Below, piece after piece: positions 25,418 through 34,774 of a stretch of 46,869 nt of DNA. Within the stretch, counting starts at the first letter, position 1. Each line of letters begins with the position of its first letter. This DNA is from Deltaproteobacteria bacterium. GTDB taxonomy: Bacteria > Desulfobacterota > Binatia > UTPRO1. A program made the translations under genes and the position numbers. The notes beneath the pieces are model-generated. The model saw nothing but the letters and a program-made list of their open reading frames with translations. It had not been told where the DNA came from and searched no databases. The DNA is taken from NCBI GenBank assembly GCA_029262315.1, contig JAJCZP010000144.1, positions 1 to 46,869 on the forward strand, read 5' to 3'.

Positions 25418-26032
25418 CTAGATGCCGTCGGCGGCGTGTCGTGCCATGGCAATCATACGCTCGATCGTCGCCTGATCACCCTGGCCCTGGTTCGCCAGCA
25501 CCAGACGTCCGATTTCGATGGCCAGTCCGACGACCAGCGCGCCGAGCGCTCTCGTGTCCGTTCGGCCGATGCCTTGGCTCGGGGTTTCGTCGAAGCGGTT
25601 CTGCAGCGTCGCCGCAAAGGTATCGACGAGTCGCACGTGCGCTGCCGTCCCGAACGACGGGCCACCTTCGAGGAGCAGGCGTGTCTGCTCGGGGTGCTCG
25701 CGCCAGAAGGACGCGGTCAGCTCGAGTGCCAGCCCGACGCACTCGGCAGGGGGCAGCTTCGGACGGAGCGCGGCCGTCCAACCCTCGAGCACCGAGCGCG
25801 CGACCCGTTGCGCGATGCCTTCGAAGGCTGCACGTTTGTCGCGGAAGTGGAGATAGAACGTTCCCGCACCGAGATCGGCGGCGCGCGCGATAGCCGTGGT
25901 GGTCGCGCCATCGTATCCGCGCTCGAGAAAGACCTCGAGGGCGGCGTCGAGGAGGCGCTCGCCGGTCTCGCGCTTGCGCCGCTCGGCGCGTGTCAGTGTC
26001 GTCGCGGTCGCTGGAGCGGCGTTGCGGGGCAT
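25418..26032 (-). CDS. TetR family transcriptional regulator
   Basis: 204 residues from the ATG at 26032. The N-terminal helix-turn-helix is clear: RLLDAALEVFLERGYDGATTTAIARAADLGAGTFYLHFRDK. The C-terminal ligand-binding half (about residues 90-200) is helical and not specific. It ends 8 bp from dnaE2 in convergent orientation and starts 28 bp after the diiron-protein gene on the same strand. It probably controls that gene and the divergent thiolase through the palindrome at 27196-27227. Confidence 0.88.
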   Translation of the reverse strand: MPRNAAPATATTLTRAERRKRETGERLLDAALEVFLERGYDGATTTAIARAADLGAGTFYLHFRDKRAAFEGIAQRVARSVLEGWTAALRPKLPPAECVGLALELTASFWREHPEQTRLLLEGGPSFGTAAHVRLVDTFAATLQNRFDETPSQGIGRTDTRALGALVVGLAIEIGRLVLANQGQGDQATIERMIAMARHAADGI

Positions 26033-26060
26033 GCGGATCCCGCGCTGCCGGACATCGGCG

Positions 26061-27164
26061 CTAGCTCCGAGCTTCGTTGATCTTGCGGACGATCTTCCGT
26101 TTCCCGGCATTGATCTCTTTGAGGTAGGCGATGCCTTCTTCGGCGATCTCGTCACCCACGATTCCGTCACCCTCGCTCGCGAGCTCTTCCATATCGACCC
26201 ACGCGGCGTAGGTCGGGCGGCTGCGCTCGGTGATAATCCCCGCTTGCAGGAGCGTCTTGATGAGGGTGCGGAAGACATCGGTCGATTTAGTCATGAGCTT
26301 CCGGCGATGCTTGTCGGTGAAGACCTCGATCAGGGCTCCCTGAACCCATTCCGGATCGAGGCCGAAGGCTGGGTACAGGAGCCGCTTCTGCTTGGCGTTC
26401 ACGAGATTGTGCAGCAGGGTAGTGAAGCACTCCTCGGCCCAATCTTCGACGGCGTGATGCTGCTCTTCGGTGAGGTCTGGCATCGTCGCGCGTGCCCAGA
26501 TCTTTCCGAACTTGTGGTGGAACGCTTCGTCGGTCATCACCAGCTGGCAGAGGCGGCGCAGGAGCGGATCGTTCGCTTTCTGGTAGAGGGTCGCAAAGGC
26601 GCCCATGGCAAGGCCCTCGACGAGCATCTGCATGCCGACGATCTTCTCGTAGACGACATCGGTCGTGACGAGCGTTGTCAGGAGGGCGGCGAGGGTGTCA
26701 CCGGGCGGAAGGGCTTTGCCGTCATAGCGGGCGATCATGTAGTTCGTGAACCCGTGAACGTGGCGGGCTTCCTCGCGGGCCTGATTGGCGGCATATTCCT
26801 GCGGGCCCGGATCGACGAACATTTCGGCGAGGCTCGCCGAGAGATTGAGTGCGCCCTGTTCACCGTGCAGCAGGTTGGACATCGTCCACTGCGCGCTCAC
26901 GTTGGCGAAGGCGATCTGCTGCCCCTCATCCAGTTTGTCCGCGACCGCGGACTGCAGCTCGGTAATGAAATCGAGCGGGAGGATGGGTTGGTCCTTCGAC
27001 CATGGGGTACTGAAATCGATGTAGTCGGGATCCTCTGGGTTCCAGAAGTGCTCTTCGGTGCGCGCGATGATCTCGTCGAAGTCGGGCGAGCGCTGCGTGT
27101 AGCGGTTGACGTCCATCAGCTGCGGGAATTGATCGCGCGAGACCGTGTTGTATGCGTTGGCCAC
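26061..27164 (-). CDS. Ferritin-like diiron protein, unknown substrate
   Basis: 367 residues from the GTG at 27164, six bases downstream of GGAGG; the longer in-frame start at 27188 lacks a ribosome site. It is entirely helical with diiron motifs: E in LVEGLAMG, EEARHVHGF (ExxH) and MTDEAFHHKFGK (ExxH). It resembles the ribonucleotide reductase-like ferritin superfamily, which includes oxygenases and desaturases, but lacks R2 hallmarks I could name. Placement beside a TetR gene and opposite a thiolase and a thioesterase suggests oxidation of a fatty or aromatic acyl substrate. This role is inference. Confidence 0.7.
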   Translation of the reverse strand: MANAYNTVSRDQFPQLMDVNRYTQRSPDFDEIIARTEEHFWNPEDPDYIDFSTPWSKDQPILPLDFITELQSAVADKLDEGQQIAFANVSAQWTMSNLLHGEQGALNLSASLAEMFVDPGPQEYAANQAREEARHVHGFTNYMIARYDGKALPPGDTLAALLTTLVTTDVVYEKIVGMQMLVEGLAMGAFATLYQKANDPLLRRLCQLVMTDEAFHHKFGKIWARATMPDLTEEQHHAVEDWAEECFTTLLHNLVNAKQKRLLYPAFGLDPEWVQGALIEVFTDKHRRKLMTKSTDVFRTLIKTLLQAGIITERSRPTYAAWVDMEELASEGDGIVGDEIAEEGIAYLKEINAGKRKIVRKINEARS

Positions 27165-27195
27165 CGAACACCTCCACGAGGGTTGCAATAGTGAT

Positions 27196-27227
27196 GGATC
27201 CTCATTACTGAAGGATCCTCACTCAGT
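27196..27227. promoter_or_regulatory. Candidate TetR operator between divergent genes
   Basis: GGATCC occurs at 27196-27201 and 27213-27218, with extended arms GGATCCT/AGGATCC. An overlapping inverted repeat ACTGA (27207-27211) and TCAGT (27223-27227) shares the second site. It lies in the 131 bp gap between the diiron-protein gene and the thiolase, where a TetR protein encoded next door would be expected to bind. Confidence 0.5.
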
Positions 27228-27295
27228 CAACCACAAACTTGCGGAGACTTCGGGCCTCCGGTTAAGTGCCGAGGTATCTGAAAGGAGCAACCATC

Positions 27296-28528
27296 ATGGG
27301 AGACGCTTGGATCATCGACGCGGTGCGTACGCCGAGGGGCCGTGGCAAGAAGGACAAGGGCGGCCTGTCGCACACGCATCCACAGGAATTGATGGGCCAG
27401 ACGCTCCAGGCGCTCTCCGCTCGGCAGTCGTTTGATGCCAAGGACGTCGAGGACGTCGTGGTCGGCTGTGTGTCAGAGGCCGGAGAGCAGGGCGGTTGCA
27501 TCGCGCGCATGGCAACGCTCGTCGCCGGTTGGCCTACCGATGTCACAGGTGTCGTGCTGAATCGCTTTTGCGGCTCGGGCCAGCAAGCCGTCAACTTCGC
27601 CCTGATGGGCGTCATGTCCGGCCAGCAGGAGATCGTCGTCGGTGGTGGCGTCGAGAGTATGTCGCGCCAGCCGATGGGTTCGGACGGCGCCGGACTGGAC
27701 GGGCACAACCGGCATCTTCGCGAGATGTTTCCGCTGGTGCCGCAGGGCATCTCGGCGGATCTCATCGCGACGATCGAGGGCTTCTCCCGTGCGGACGTCG
27801 ATCGCTTCGCGGCGGAGAGCCAGGCCCGCGCCAAGGCCGCCATCGATGATGGTCGCTTTGCCAAGAGCATCGTTTCGGTGCGTGGCCCCGATGGCGAGGT
27901 GGTGCTCGACCACGACGAGCACCCGCGCCCGCAGTCGACAGCCGAGACGCTCGGGCAGCTCGAGCCGTCGTTCTCGCAGCTTGGAGAGTACGTGCAGAAG
28001 GGCGACACGCTCACCTTCGACCAGAAGGCGAAGAGCGTTTATCCCGATGTCGCCGAGATCGATCATATTCATACCGCCGGAAACTCGAGCGGTATCGTCG
28101 ATGGTGCGGCGGCGGTGTTGATCGCCTCGCCCGACTACGCGAAGAGCCACGGGCTGAAGCCGCGCGCGCGCGTGCGGGCGATGGCCACCCACGGCGCGGA
28201 GCCTGTGATCATGTTGACGGCTCCGGTGCCCGCGACACGGCGTTGCCTCGAGAAGGCCGGCATGACGATCAAGGACATCGATTTGATCGAGATCAACGAG
28301 GCTTTCGCGACGATTCCTCTGAAGGTCATCAAGGACTGCGAGATGGACCCCGATCTGGTGAACGTGAACGGTGGCGCCATCGCGCTCGGACATCCCTTGG
28401 GCGCCACGGGTGCCATGTTGATCGGCACGGTCCTCGACGAACTCGAGCGCCGCGACAAGACCACGGGTTTGGTCACCATGTGCATCGGCGGCGGCATGGG
28501 GATCACCACCATTATCGAGCGCATCTAG
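27296..28528 (+). CDS. Acetyl-CoA C-acyltransferase (thiolase)
   Basis: 410 residues from the ATG at 27296 with AAAGGAG upstream. It either cleaves 3-ketoacyl-CoA or condenses two acetyl-CoA. The nucleophilic Cys is in [15 protein letters not shown], the C-terminal signatures are [30 protein letters not shown], and the second catalytic Cys is in TMCIGGGMG. Length and motifs are standard. Degradative (FadA-like) and biosynthetic (PhaA-like) types cannot be separated by eye. Adjacent thioesterase and diiron genes suggest acyl-CoA metabolism. Confidence 0.94.
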   Translation: MGDAWIIDAVRTPRGRGKKDKGGLSHTHPQELMGQTLQALSARQSFDAKDVEDVVVGCVSEAGEQGGCIARMATLVAGWPTDVTGVVLNRFCGSGQQAVNFALMGVMSGQQEIVVGGGVESMSRQPMGSDGAGLDGHNRHLREMFPLVPQGISADLIATIEGFSRADVDRFAAESQARAKAAIDDGRFAKSIVSVRGPDGEVVLDHDEHPRPQSTAETLGQLEPSFSQLGEYVQKGDTLTFDQKAKSVYPDVAEIDHIHTAGNSSGIVDGAAAVLIASPDYAKSHGLKPRARVRAMATHGAEPVIMLTAPVPATRRCLEKAGMTIKDIDLIEINEAFATIPLKVIKDCEMDPDLVNVNGGAIALGHPLGATGAMLIGTVLDELERRDKTTGLVTMCIGGGMGITTIIERI

Positions 28529-28560
28529 GTTCGGAGCGAAGGCGCGGAGCGAGTCTAGCG

Positions 28561-29010
28561 ATGATCGATGCCCCGAGACCTGCGGCTGGGGAGCTGCTGT
28601 TTCCCCTCAGTCCGAACCACTGCTTCGGCTGTGGCCCGGACCATCCGAGCGGGTTGCGGGTGCGCTTCTTTCGTGAGTCGGAAGGCGTACGCACCGAAGT
28701 GACGGTTGGGGTAGCGCATCAGGGCCCACCGGGCGTCGTGCACGGCGGCATTCAAGCGGTCATCTTGGATGAGGCGTGTTGTGCGGCGGCCTTCTTCACG
28801 CGCGACACATTCGTGGTGACGGGTGAGCTCAGCCTCCGCTACCGGCAGCCCTGTCCTGTAGATCGACCATTGGTTGTTCGTGCGGCGGTCGTGGCCGACG
28901 AGGAACGGTACTTCGTCGTACGTGGAGAACTCTGCGTTGCGGGCACGAACGACCTGCTGACCGTCGGGGAAGGGAAGTTTCATCCCGATCGGAGCAGGTC
29001 CATCGGATGA
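28561..29010 (+). CDS. PaaI-like hotdog-fold thioesterase
   Basis: 149 residues from the ATG at 28561. The hotdog active-site helix is GPPGVVHGGIQAVILDEACCAAA, with the family's HGG motif and Asp/Glu. The N-terminal NHCFGCGPDHPSGLRVRFF is typical of small PaaI-type proteins that hydrolyse acyl-CoA. It follows the thiolase by 32 bp and overlaps the next gene by four bases (ATGA), so the three are probably one operon. Confidence 0.85.
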   Translation: MIDAPRPAAGELLFPLSPNHCFGCGPDHPSGLRVRFFRESEGVRTEVTVGVAHQGPPGVVHGGIQAVILDEACCAAAFFTRDTFVVTGELSLRYRQPCPVDRPLVVRAAVVADEERYFVVRGELCVAGTNDLLTVGEGKFHPDRSRSIG

Positions 29011-29459
29011 GCGACGACCCGCGAGGGGGGAAGCCTCCATTCGGCCGTGATCTCCCAGAAGGACTTCCGGCGCTCTTGCGTGCCCAGGCGCGTGAGGGGG
29101 GCCCACCGTGGCCCGACGGCCCACCACGGGTCGAGATGCGGAGTGCCTCGATTCGGTTGCCCGGGATCCTCGGACTGCTGCTGGCGATTCCGTTGTTCTT
29201 CCTGTTCGGGCTGGTGGCGATCATGCTGCTTGTCGCGGGGGCGGTTGGCATGTTGATCGGACCCTGGGTGCTCCGGCGCATGATTCGTCGCATGGAGGCC
29301 GAAGTGCCCGCGGGCGATACGACGATCGAGCTCGACCGCTCATCGTACGTGGAAGGCGAGTGGGAACCGGGTCCGGCGCAGGAACGGGCGGGGGATCAGG
29401 AGCGTGCCGAGATCAAGCGATCGAGTTCTTCGCGCAACCGTGGCAGGACCTCGCTGTAG
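29007..29459 (+). CDS. Small membrane protein of unknown function
   Basis: 150 residues, start overlapping the thioesterase stop. A Pro/Gly-rich N-terminal half of about 50 residues is followed by one long or two short transmembrane segments ([37 protein letters not shown]), then a polar tail. The last 64 bases overlap the 3' end of ispG on the other strand. Translational coupling supports a real gene. No family is recognised. Confidence 0.6.
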   Translation: MSDDPRGGKPPFGRDLPEGLPALLRAQAREGGPPWPDGPPRVEMRSASIRLPGILGLLLAIPLFFLFGLVAIMLLVAGAVGMLIGPWVLRRMIRRMEAEVPAGDTTIELDRSSYVEGEWEPGPAQERAGDQERAEIKRSSSSRNRGRTSL

Positions 29460-30529
29460 CTGTAGGTCCCGACCTTCTGGTCCTTCTTCTTCAGGTTGAC
29501 GGTCGACGGGCCACACCAGAGTCCGAGGTCCGCGTCGTCGGTTTCCCCGGGGCCGTTCACGCGGCAGCCCATGACCGCGATCGTGATGCGGTGGGCCGCG
29601 GCATAGGTTGTCAGCTCGCGGACGTGCTGGGCGAGCTCCACGAAACTCTCGTTCTCGACTCTCGAGCAGCTCGGACAGGAGATGATGTTCAGACCCTGGC
29701 CGAAGTCGGGTACCGAAATGAAGCGCCCGGCCGCGACGTCGTCGAGGATCTGATGTCCGACCTCGACCTCTTCGTGCTTGACTTCGTTTGGGAGCGTCAA
29801 CGACACGCGGAGCGTGTCGCCGATCCCGCGGGCCAGGAGCGGCTCGAATGCAAGCCGTGACTTGATGATGCCTTCGGGTGGCAAACCGGCTTCGGTGACG
29901 CCGAGGTGGAGTGGTACGTCGGGGCGCGCGTCGGCGAAGCGGGTGTTTGCCGCCACGACCTTGTTCGGGTCCGAGTCTTTCAGCGACACGACGAAGCGGG
30001 TGAACCCGAGATCGTCCATGAGGCTGCAGTGGTACAGCGCCGATTGGACGAGCGCTTCGAGTTGGTCGTCTGGGTAGCGCTCGAGGAATTCTGGTGCGAT
30101 GGAGCCGCAGTTGACGCCGATCCGAAGTGCGCAATCGTGCTCGCGTGCTACATCGACCAGCCACGCGACTTTGTCCGCCACCGTCTTCTGCCGCTCGATG
30201 TGGTGCAGATGCCCGGGGTTGTACCGAATCTTATCGACGTGGGGAGCCACCGCCGGGGCAACGCGATAGTTCTCCTGCAGATCGACCGCGAGAGCGATCC
30301 CGGCCGTGGCCTCACGAATGGCGGCCATGGCACGTACCTCGTGATCGTTGTCGACCGCGATGCGAACGATGGCCGCGCCGGCGGCAGCCAGCTGTCGCGC
30401 CTGGGCGACGGTGGCGTCGATGTCGCGCGTCTTGGTCGCGCACATACTCTGTACGGCGACCGCCGCCCCGCCACCGACTTCGTGCGCGCCGACGCGTACT
30501 CGCCTGGTGGCGCTGCGCGAAGACGTCAT
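29396..30529 (-). CDS. ispG: 4-hydroxy-3-methylbut-2-enyl-diphosphate synthase
   Basis: About 377 residues from the ATG at 30529; a TTG at 30565 would add 12. The enzyme converts methylerythritol cyclodiphosphate to HMBPP in the non-mevalonate isoprenoid pathway, using a 4Fe-4S cluster. Cluster cysteines are in [10 protein letters not shown] and [11 protein letters not shown]. The N-terminal TIM-barrel parts [11 protein letters not shown] and KIRYNPGHL are typical. It stands alone, without other pathway genes nearby. Confidence 0.95.
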   Translation of the reverse strand: MTSSRSATRRVRVGAHEVGGGAAVAVQSMCATKTRDIDATVAQARQLAAAGAAIVRIAVDNDHEVRAMAAIREATAGIALAVDLQENYRVAPAVAPHVDKIRYNPGHLHHIERQKTVADKVAWLVDVAREHDCALRIGVNCGSIAPEFLERYPDDQLEALVQSALYHCSLMDDLGFTRFVVSLKDSDPNKVVAANTRFADARPDVPLHLGVTEAGLPPEGIIKSRLAFEPLLARGIGDTLRVSLTLPNEVKHEEVEVGHQILDDVAAGRFISVPDFGQGLNIISCPSCSRVENESFVELAQHVRELTTYAAAHRITIAVMGCRVNGPGETDDADLGLWCGPSTVNLKKKDQKVGTYSYSEVLPRLREELDRLISARS

Positions 30530-30673
30530 CAGACGGACACTACCGGATGCCAGGAAGCCCAGCAAACCAGGGCGGGCCGCTACTCGCCTGCCCGCGTGCG
30601 CGATGACGACTCCGTGGAAGGCGTCCCAGGGAGCCGGTCGGCGGAGGCGATCGGCGCTGACACGGCGGGTCGC

Positions 30674-31549
30674 TCAGCCGCATGCTGCGCTGACGGCTTC
30701 TCGCAGCGCCGCGGGCATGGTCGCACTCGCCGGCGGCGCTTCGGTTGATGTCCACGCGTACCGACTGCGAGCCCGCAGCAGCGGACGGCGCGCGTCGGGT
30801 CGTGTGATCCAGACCGCGAACTCGAGCGCGCCGGCGTCGACGGCGTGCGGCCACACGACGGTCTCCAGCCGATCCCCGTACACGGCGGGGGTGAGGTACT
30901 CGAAATCGTGCTCGATCCGTCGCATTCGGCCGCCCGAAGCCAGTTGTTGCTCGAGCGGCCACCCGAGCGCCGAGAGCACATCGAGAATTCCCTCCTCGAC
31001 GTAGCGCGCATAGTTGGCGTTGTTCACATGATTGAGATTGTCGAGCTCGTGCGACTCCACGCGCCGCGCAAACCGCCACGCCGCGGCTGGCGGAGGCGTG
31101 CTCGCGTGCGAAGCGCGCTCGCTGGTGTGGCCACCTTCGGGTCGGAACGTTGCTTCGACCTCGGGCGGGATGCGTCGTGGCCGTCCTTGGCTTTGGTCGA
31201 CGAACACCCAGTCGGTCGTGGCGCGCGTCACGGCGTGGCCGTCCACGCGGATCTCGTAATCACGTTGCGAACGAACGCGGCGGAAGTCGGCCACCCAGGT
31301 CCGTCCCTCCATCTCGTCTCCGGCTCGAATGGGCGCGAGGAAGTGTGCTGTCGTGCGGCGCACCAACCAGAGTCGATCGGCCCGCTGGTAGTACGCGGGG
31401 CCGTAGCCCGCGTCCGTCGATGCGCGCTGGGCTGTTTCCTGCAGGAAGCGGAGCGTCGTTGTCGTATGGAGTTCACCGAACGGATCGACGTCCCCTTGCC
31501 AGACGGGGCCACTCCACGAGTAGGTGCGAGGCACGGAGTCTCGAAACAT
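30674..31549 (-). CDS. Tandem hotdog acyl-ACP/acyl-CoA thioesterase
   Basis: 291 residues with two hotdog domains. The first (about residues 15-120) has FGELHTTTTLRFLQETAQRAS, the second (about 160-270) has ELDNLNHVNNANYARYVEEGILD, the DxxxHVNNxxY motif of acyl-ACP thioesterases and 4HBT proteins. It would release fatty acids from ACP or CoA. It follows ispG upstream on the same strand with a gap of 144 bp and is followed further upstream by an MFS gene, with no obvious operon link. Confidence 0.82.
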   Translation of the reverse strand: MFRDSVPRTYSWSGPVWQGDVDPFGELHTTTTLRFLQETAQRASTDAGYGPAYYQRADRLWLVRRTTAHFLAPIRAGDEMEGRTWVADFRRVRSQRDYEIRVDGHAVTRATTDWVFVDQSQGRPRRIPPEVEATFRPEGGHTSERASHASTPPPAAAWRFARRVESHELDNLNHVNNANYARYVEEGILDVLSALGWPLEQQLASGGRMRRIEHDFEYLTPAVYGDRLETVVWPHAVDAGALEFAVWITRPDARRPLLRARSRYAWTSTEAPPASATMPAALREAVSAACG

Positions 31550-31629
31550 CGTCGGTATGCGGAGTCAAGCACCCGGGCGCGGAGCCACGGATGTCGCACT
31601 CCAAGCCTCACTGGCCCTCCGGACAGTCG

Positions 31630-32802
31630 TCAGTTGCGGCGAGGCGGCGCGAGCAGTCTCGGGACGGCGATGAAGAGGCAGACGGTCAGCGCAGCCAGGG
31701 CGACGACGATGGCGACCCACGGGAACGTGCGTGATAGGTCGCCGCTCGCTTCCGCGGCGCGAACGAGCTGTACGCCGAGGGCGCCGACTCCAAAGGTGAC
31801 GACGAACTTCATGCCGTAGCCGGTGCCGCGCAGGCGCGGTGGGGTGAGCTGGGCGAAGAGGCTGTTTTCGATCGGCTGCATGCCGAGGCTGAAGAAGACG
31901 AAGGTCCCAGCGGTCAGGAGCAGGGGGAGCTCGCCGAGGTGAGCCATGAGCAGCAGTGGGGGGATGCTGGCGAGGTGCGTCGCGAGGTAGAGGTAGCGGA
32001 GGGGGTAGCGGTCGGCGAGTCGTCCCCCGACGTACTGTCCGACCATGCCGGCGAGATACGCGAGCGTCGTCGCGCTGCCGTACCCGACGAGGGTGACACG
32101 CTCGGCGAAGAACGCAGGCTGCGCGACCGTATTCGCGCGGTAGCTGATGCCCGCGAGCATCGCGGCCAGGCACAGGAGCGCGAAGCGCGGAAGGCGATAG
32201 GGATCCGGTGGGGCGGGGGCCGCGTCCTGCTGGTCGCCGTGCGGCTCGTCGATCGGGCGTGTCGCGAGCAGTGCCGTGACGAGGAGGATGGTAGTGCCGC
32301 ACGCGACGTACGCCATGCGCCATCCCGCCAGTCCGATCAGCGCCGCGGTGCAGACGGGAGTCAATGCGATCCCGGCGTTGCCCGCGATTCCGTTCAGGCC
32401 GAGTGCGCGGCCGCGCGCGCGCACCCCACGTGAGATCAAGCTCATCCCGGCCGGATGATAGAGGCTCGCCGCGAGGCCGAGCGCGGCCAGGGCCGCGGCA
32501 AGCATCGGTCCCGGCGTGCTGAACCCGGCGGCGATCGCCGCCAGGCCTGTGCCGCCGAGTGACGTGAGTACGATCCGGCGCGACCCGATCCGATCCGCGA
32601 GGTAGCCGGCCGGGAGTGCGCCCACGCCGAACAGGAGATAGCCGATCGTACTCCACCCGAGGACCTCCGCGAGCGGGATGCCGGTATCGGCGGCCAGCGA
32701 CACTGCGAGCGTCGGGTACATCAGCTCGGCGAAATGCGCCACGAAATGTCCGGCGCCCGCGAGTACGAGAATCCGACGTTCGTTGCTGGTGTACTCGCTC
32801 AT
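31630..32802 (-). CDS. MFS transporter
   Basis: 390 residues with about 12 transmembrane segments. The first inter-helix loop has the MFS motif in GYLADRIGSRRIV, and the equivalent loop in the second half is GGRLADRYPLRYLY. It starts with MSEYTSNERRILVLAGAGH. The transported compound cannot be told. It diverges from the carboxymuconolactone decarboxylase-like gene by 51 bp and may share a control region with it. Confidence 0.9.
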   Translation of the reverse strand: MSEYTSNERRILVLAGAGHFVAHFAELMYPTLAVSLAADTGIPLAEVLGWSTIGYLLFGVGALPAGYLADRIGSRRIVLTSLGGTGLAAIAAGFSTPGPMLAAALAALGLAASLYHPAGMSLISRGVRARGRALGLNGIAGNAGIALTPVCTAALIGLAGWRMAYVACGTTILLVTALLATRPIDEPHGDQQDAAPAPPDPYRLPRFALLCLAAMLAGISYRANTVAQPAFFAERVTLVGYGSATTLAYLAGMVGQYVGGRLADRYPLRYLYLATHLASIPPLLLMAHLGELPLLLTAGTFVFFSLGMQPIENSLFAQLTPPRLRGTGYGMKFVVTFGVGALGVQLVRAAEASGDLSRTFPWVAIVVALAALTVCLFIAVPRLLAPPRRN

Positions 32803-32853
32803 GTCGGGTGACGCCTTTCTTGCGTTGGTGCAGGCGATTCTCTACGAGGACCC

Positions 32854-33426
32854 ATGGCCCGTCTACCGTATCCCGATCTCTCGGACGCGTCCGAAGAGCT
32901 GAAGTCGCTGGTCGCGGTTGCGCCGCCGCTGAACATCTTTCGGATGTTGCCGCACGCCGCGCCGCTCATGCGCGGTTTCCTGCAGTTCGGCTCCGCCGTG
33001 CTGACGAAGGCGGTGCTCGATGCTCGGCTTCGCGAGTTGGCGATCCTGCGCGTCGCGGAGCGTTCCGGTGCGCGGTACGAGTGGCAGCAGCATGTCCCCA
33101 TCGCATTGGCCGTCGGGGCGACTCAGGAGGAGATCGCGGTACTCGAGCGTGGAGATCGCGAGGCGGAGTGTTTCGGCGCGCGCGAGCGTGCATTGCTCGT
33201 CTTCACTGACGAGCTCGTGGCGGGCGCCCGCGCCAGCGATGGCGCACTCGCCGAGATGCGCGCGCACTTCAGCGATGCCGAGGTGTGCGAGGCCATCCTA
33301 TCGGTCGGTTTTTACATGATGGTGGCGCGTTTCCTCGAGACAACAGGTGTCGAACTCGAGACCGCGAACGAGGGCGCCTCGACCGCCGTCCTCGACCGTG
33401 CGCAGCGTCCCCGCCGAGAGTCGTAG
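32854..33426 (+). CDS. Carboxymuconolactone decarboxylase/AhpD-like protein
   Basis: 190 residues, all helical. Family traits are LDARLRELAILRVAERSGARYEWQQHVPIALAVGATQEEI and LVFTDELVAGARASDGALAEMRAHFSDAEVCEAIL. The CxxC pair of AhpD-type alkylhydroperoxidases is missing; YEWQQH takes its place, as in the Glu/His-type decarboxylase-like branch. The function is probably a hydrolase or decarboxylase of a small substrate, otherwise unknown. Confidence 0.85.
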   Translation: MARLPYPDLSDASEELKSLVAVAPPLNIFRMLPHAAPLMRGFLQFGSAVLTKAVLDARLRELAILRVAERSGARYEWQQHVPIALAVGATQEEIAVLERGDREAECFGARERALLVFTDELVAGARASDGALAEMRAHFSDAEVCEAILSVGFYMMVARFLETTGVELETANEGASTAVLDRAQRPRRES

Positions 33427-33433
33427 CGGCGTG

Positions 33434-33470
33434 ATGCGGGCCGACGGCCGGTGCCGGCCTGCGTCCGCAT
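33434..33470. terminator. Bidirectional hairpin between convergent genes
   Basis: ATGCGG (33434-33439) pairs with CCGCAT (33465-33470), and inside it GGCCGG (33446-33451) pairs with CCGGCC (33454-33459) across a two-base turn. It sits in the gap between two convergent genes and could end transcription from both sides, although no T-run is present. Confidence 0.45.
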
Positions 33471-33567
33471 GGCATCCCGAGGCGACGGGTCGAATCGGCT
33501 CGGCGCTGGCCTGTGCCCCGTGTGCGCATGGCTCTGCGGACTGGTCTTGATACCAGTTCTGGTCGGT

Positions 33568-34239
33568 TCAGGCTCGACGTGTAGGCACGACGCGTCTGGG
33601 CCCCGAGACCGCCGGGGTGTCGCGGACGAAGAAGCGCCACGGTCGCGCGGCATGGGCACCGGCATAGTCGATACCGATTCGTGGAGAGCGTTCCACCTGC
33701 CGCGCCGGGATTCGTGGCGCGTCGAGCAGGCGGATGTGGCCGCTGATGAGATCGGTGCCGTTGAGCGTTCGGTCGATACCCATGGCGCGACACAGGTTGC
33801 CGGGACCACGTCCCAGTTCAACGTCCGCGAGCGCGCTTCGGCGCGTCGGCTGCGTGCGCCGGTGTCGCATGAGCGGTACGCCAGCTATCGGCTCGAGGCC
33901 GCGGAGGAGGACCGCCTCGGGGTGACCCGCATCGCGGGTGACGACGTTGCAGCAGTGGTGCATTCCATAGGTGAAATAGACGTAGAGATGGCCCGCGGGG
34001 CCCCACATGACCTCGTTTCGCGGAGTACGCCTGCCACCAGCCGTATGCGCGGCGCGATCTTCCGGGCCGCGATACGCCTCGACCTCGACAATGCGGCCCG
34101 CGGTGATGCCGACGGCGCTTCGGTGGACGAGAATTTTACCGAGCAGCGCGCGTGCCACGCGCAGTGTCGGGTGTCCGTACCACGCGCGGGGAAGGATGGG
34201 GCCGTCGAAATCGTGGGGCGGTTCCGGAGTGCCGGTCAC
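33568..34239 (-). CDS. 3-methyladenine DNA glycosylase (AAG/MPG type)
   Basis: 223 residues from the GTG at 34239, which overlaps the stop of the upstream gene (GTGA). The enzyme removes alkylated and deaminated purines. Catalytic Glu is in GRIVEVEAYRGPEDRAAH, and the DNA-binding core is EVMWGPAGHLYVYFTYGMHHCCNVVT. The ORF can be read further upstream in frame, but that part lies within the LeuD-like gene in another frame. Ending near a bidirectional hairpin, the pair forms a two-gene unit. Confidence 0.92.
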   Translation of the reverse strand: MTGTPEPPHDFDGPILPRAWYGHPTLRVARALLGKILVHRSAVGITAGRIVEVEAYRGPEDRAAHTAGGRRTPRNEVMWGPAGHLYVYFTYGMHHCCNVVTRDAGHPEAVLLRGLEPIAGVPLMRHRRTQPTRRSALADVELGRGPGNLCRAMGIDRTLNGTDLISGHIRLLDAPRIPARQVERSPRIGIDYAGAHAARPWRFFVRDTPAVSGPRRVVPTRRA

Positions 34240-34733
34240 GCGAACCGGTCGAACATGGTTCGGAGCGCGGCGCGGCGCTCGTCGTCGAGATTGCGGATCG
34301 CGGCCCGATCGCCGCTGGAAAGGTTGACGATCTTTGCCGCTTCCAAGTCGACGCGCAGCCGATCGCCCGTACGGAGGAATGCCGGCGCGTCCAGCGCGAC
34401 GGGCGCGATGCCGGCGGCGAGCGCGGCCATCTCCACCGCGGGGTCGAAGCGACGTGCGGCAAGCACGACCACTCCAGCTTCTTGGAGGGCCCGTAGCGCG
34501 GGTTCCGCCGTGGCGGGCGTTCCCTGGTGCTCTTCGGCGATCAGCATATCGCCCGCTTCGAGGCGCGCCGCGAACGAGGCGTCGAGGTCTCCAAACAGCT
34601 GGTGCCGACTTTCGGTCGCAGGCGAATCCGCAAAGCGCGTTGGCAGGATGTCGGTGGTGGTCAGCTGGATGCCGAAGGCCCACGCGCGGCCGGTGAGGGT
34701 TGGCAGAGGTGCTTCCCACTCTGGCGTGCTCAT
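34236..34733 (-). CDS. LeuD-like aconitase swivel domain protein, active site degenerate
   Basis: 165 residues. It starts GRAWAFGIQLTTTDILPTRF, matching the opening GRxWxFGxxxxTDxIxPxR of isopropylmalate dehydratase small subunits. The rest keeps the fold (AAGIAPVALDAPAFLRTGDRLRVDLEAAKIVN). The substrate-binding motif, normally GxGSSRE, is HQGTPATAEP here, so normal dehydratase activity looks unlikely. No large subunit is nearby. It is translationally coupled to a DNA glycosylase gene. Function unknown. Confidence 0.7.
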   Translation of the reverse strand: MSTPEWEAPLPTLTGRAWAFGIQLTTTDILPTRFADSPATESRHQLFGDLDASFAARLEAGDMLIAEEHQGTPATAEPALRALQEAGVVVLAARRFDPAVEMAALAAGIAPVALDAPAFLRTGDRLRVDLEAAKIVNLSSGDRAAIRNLDDERRAALRTMFDRFA

Positions 34734-34774
34734 GCCGGTTGCATGCCGGCAGGGCGGCCGCGAGTCAACTGCGC

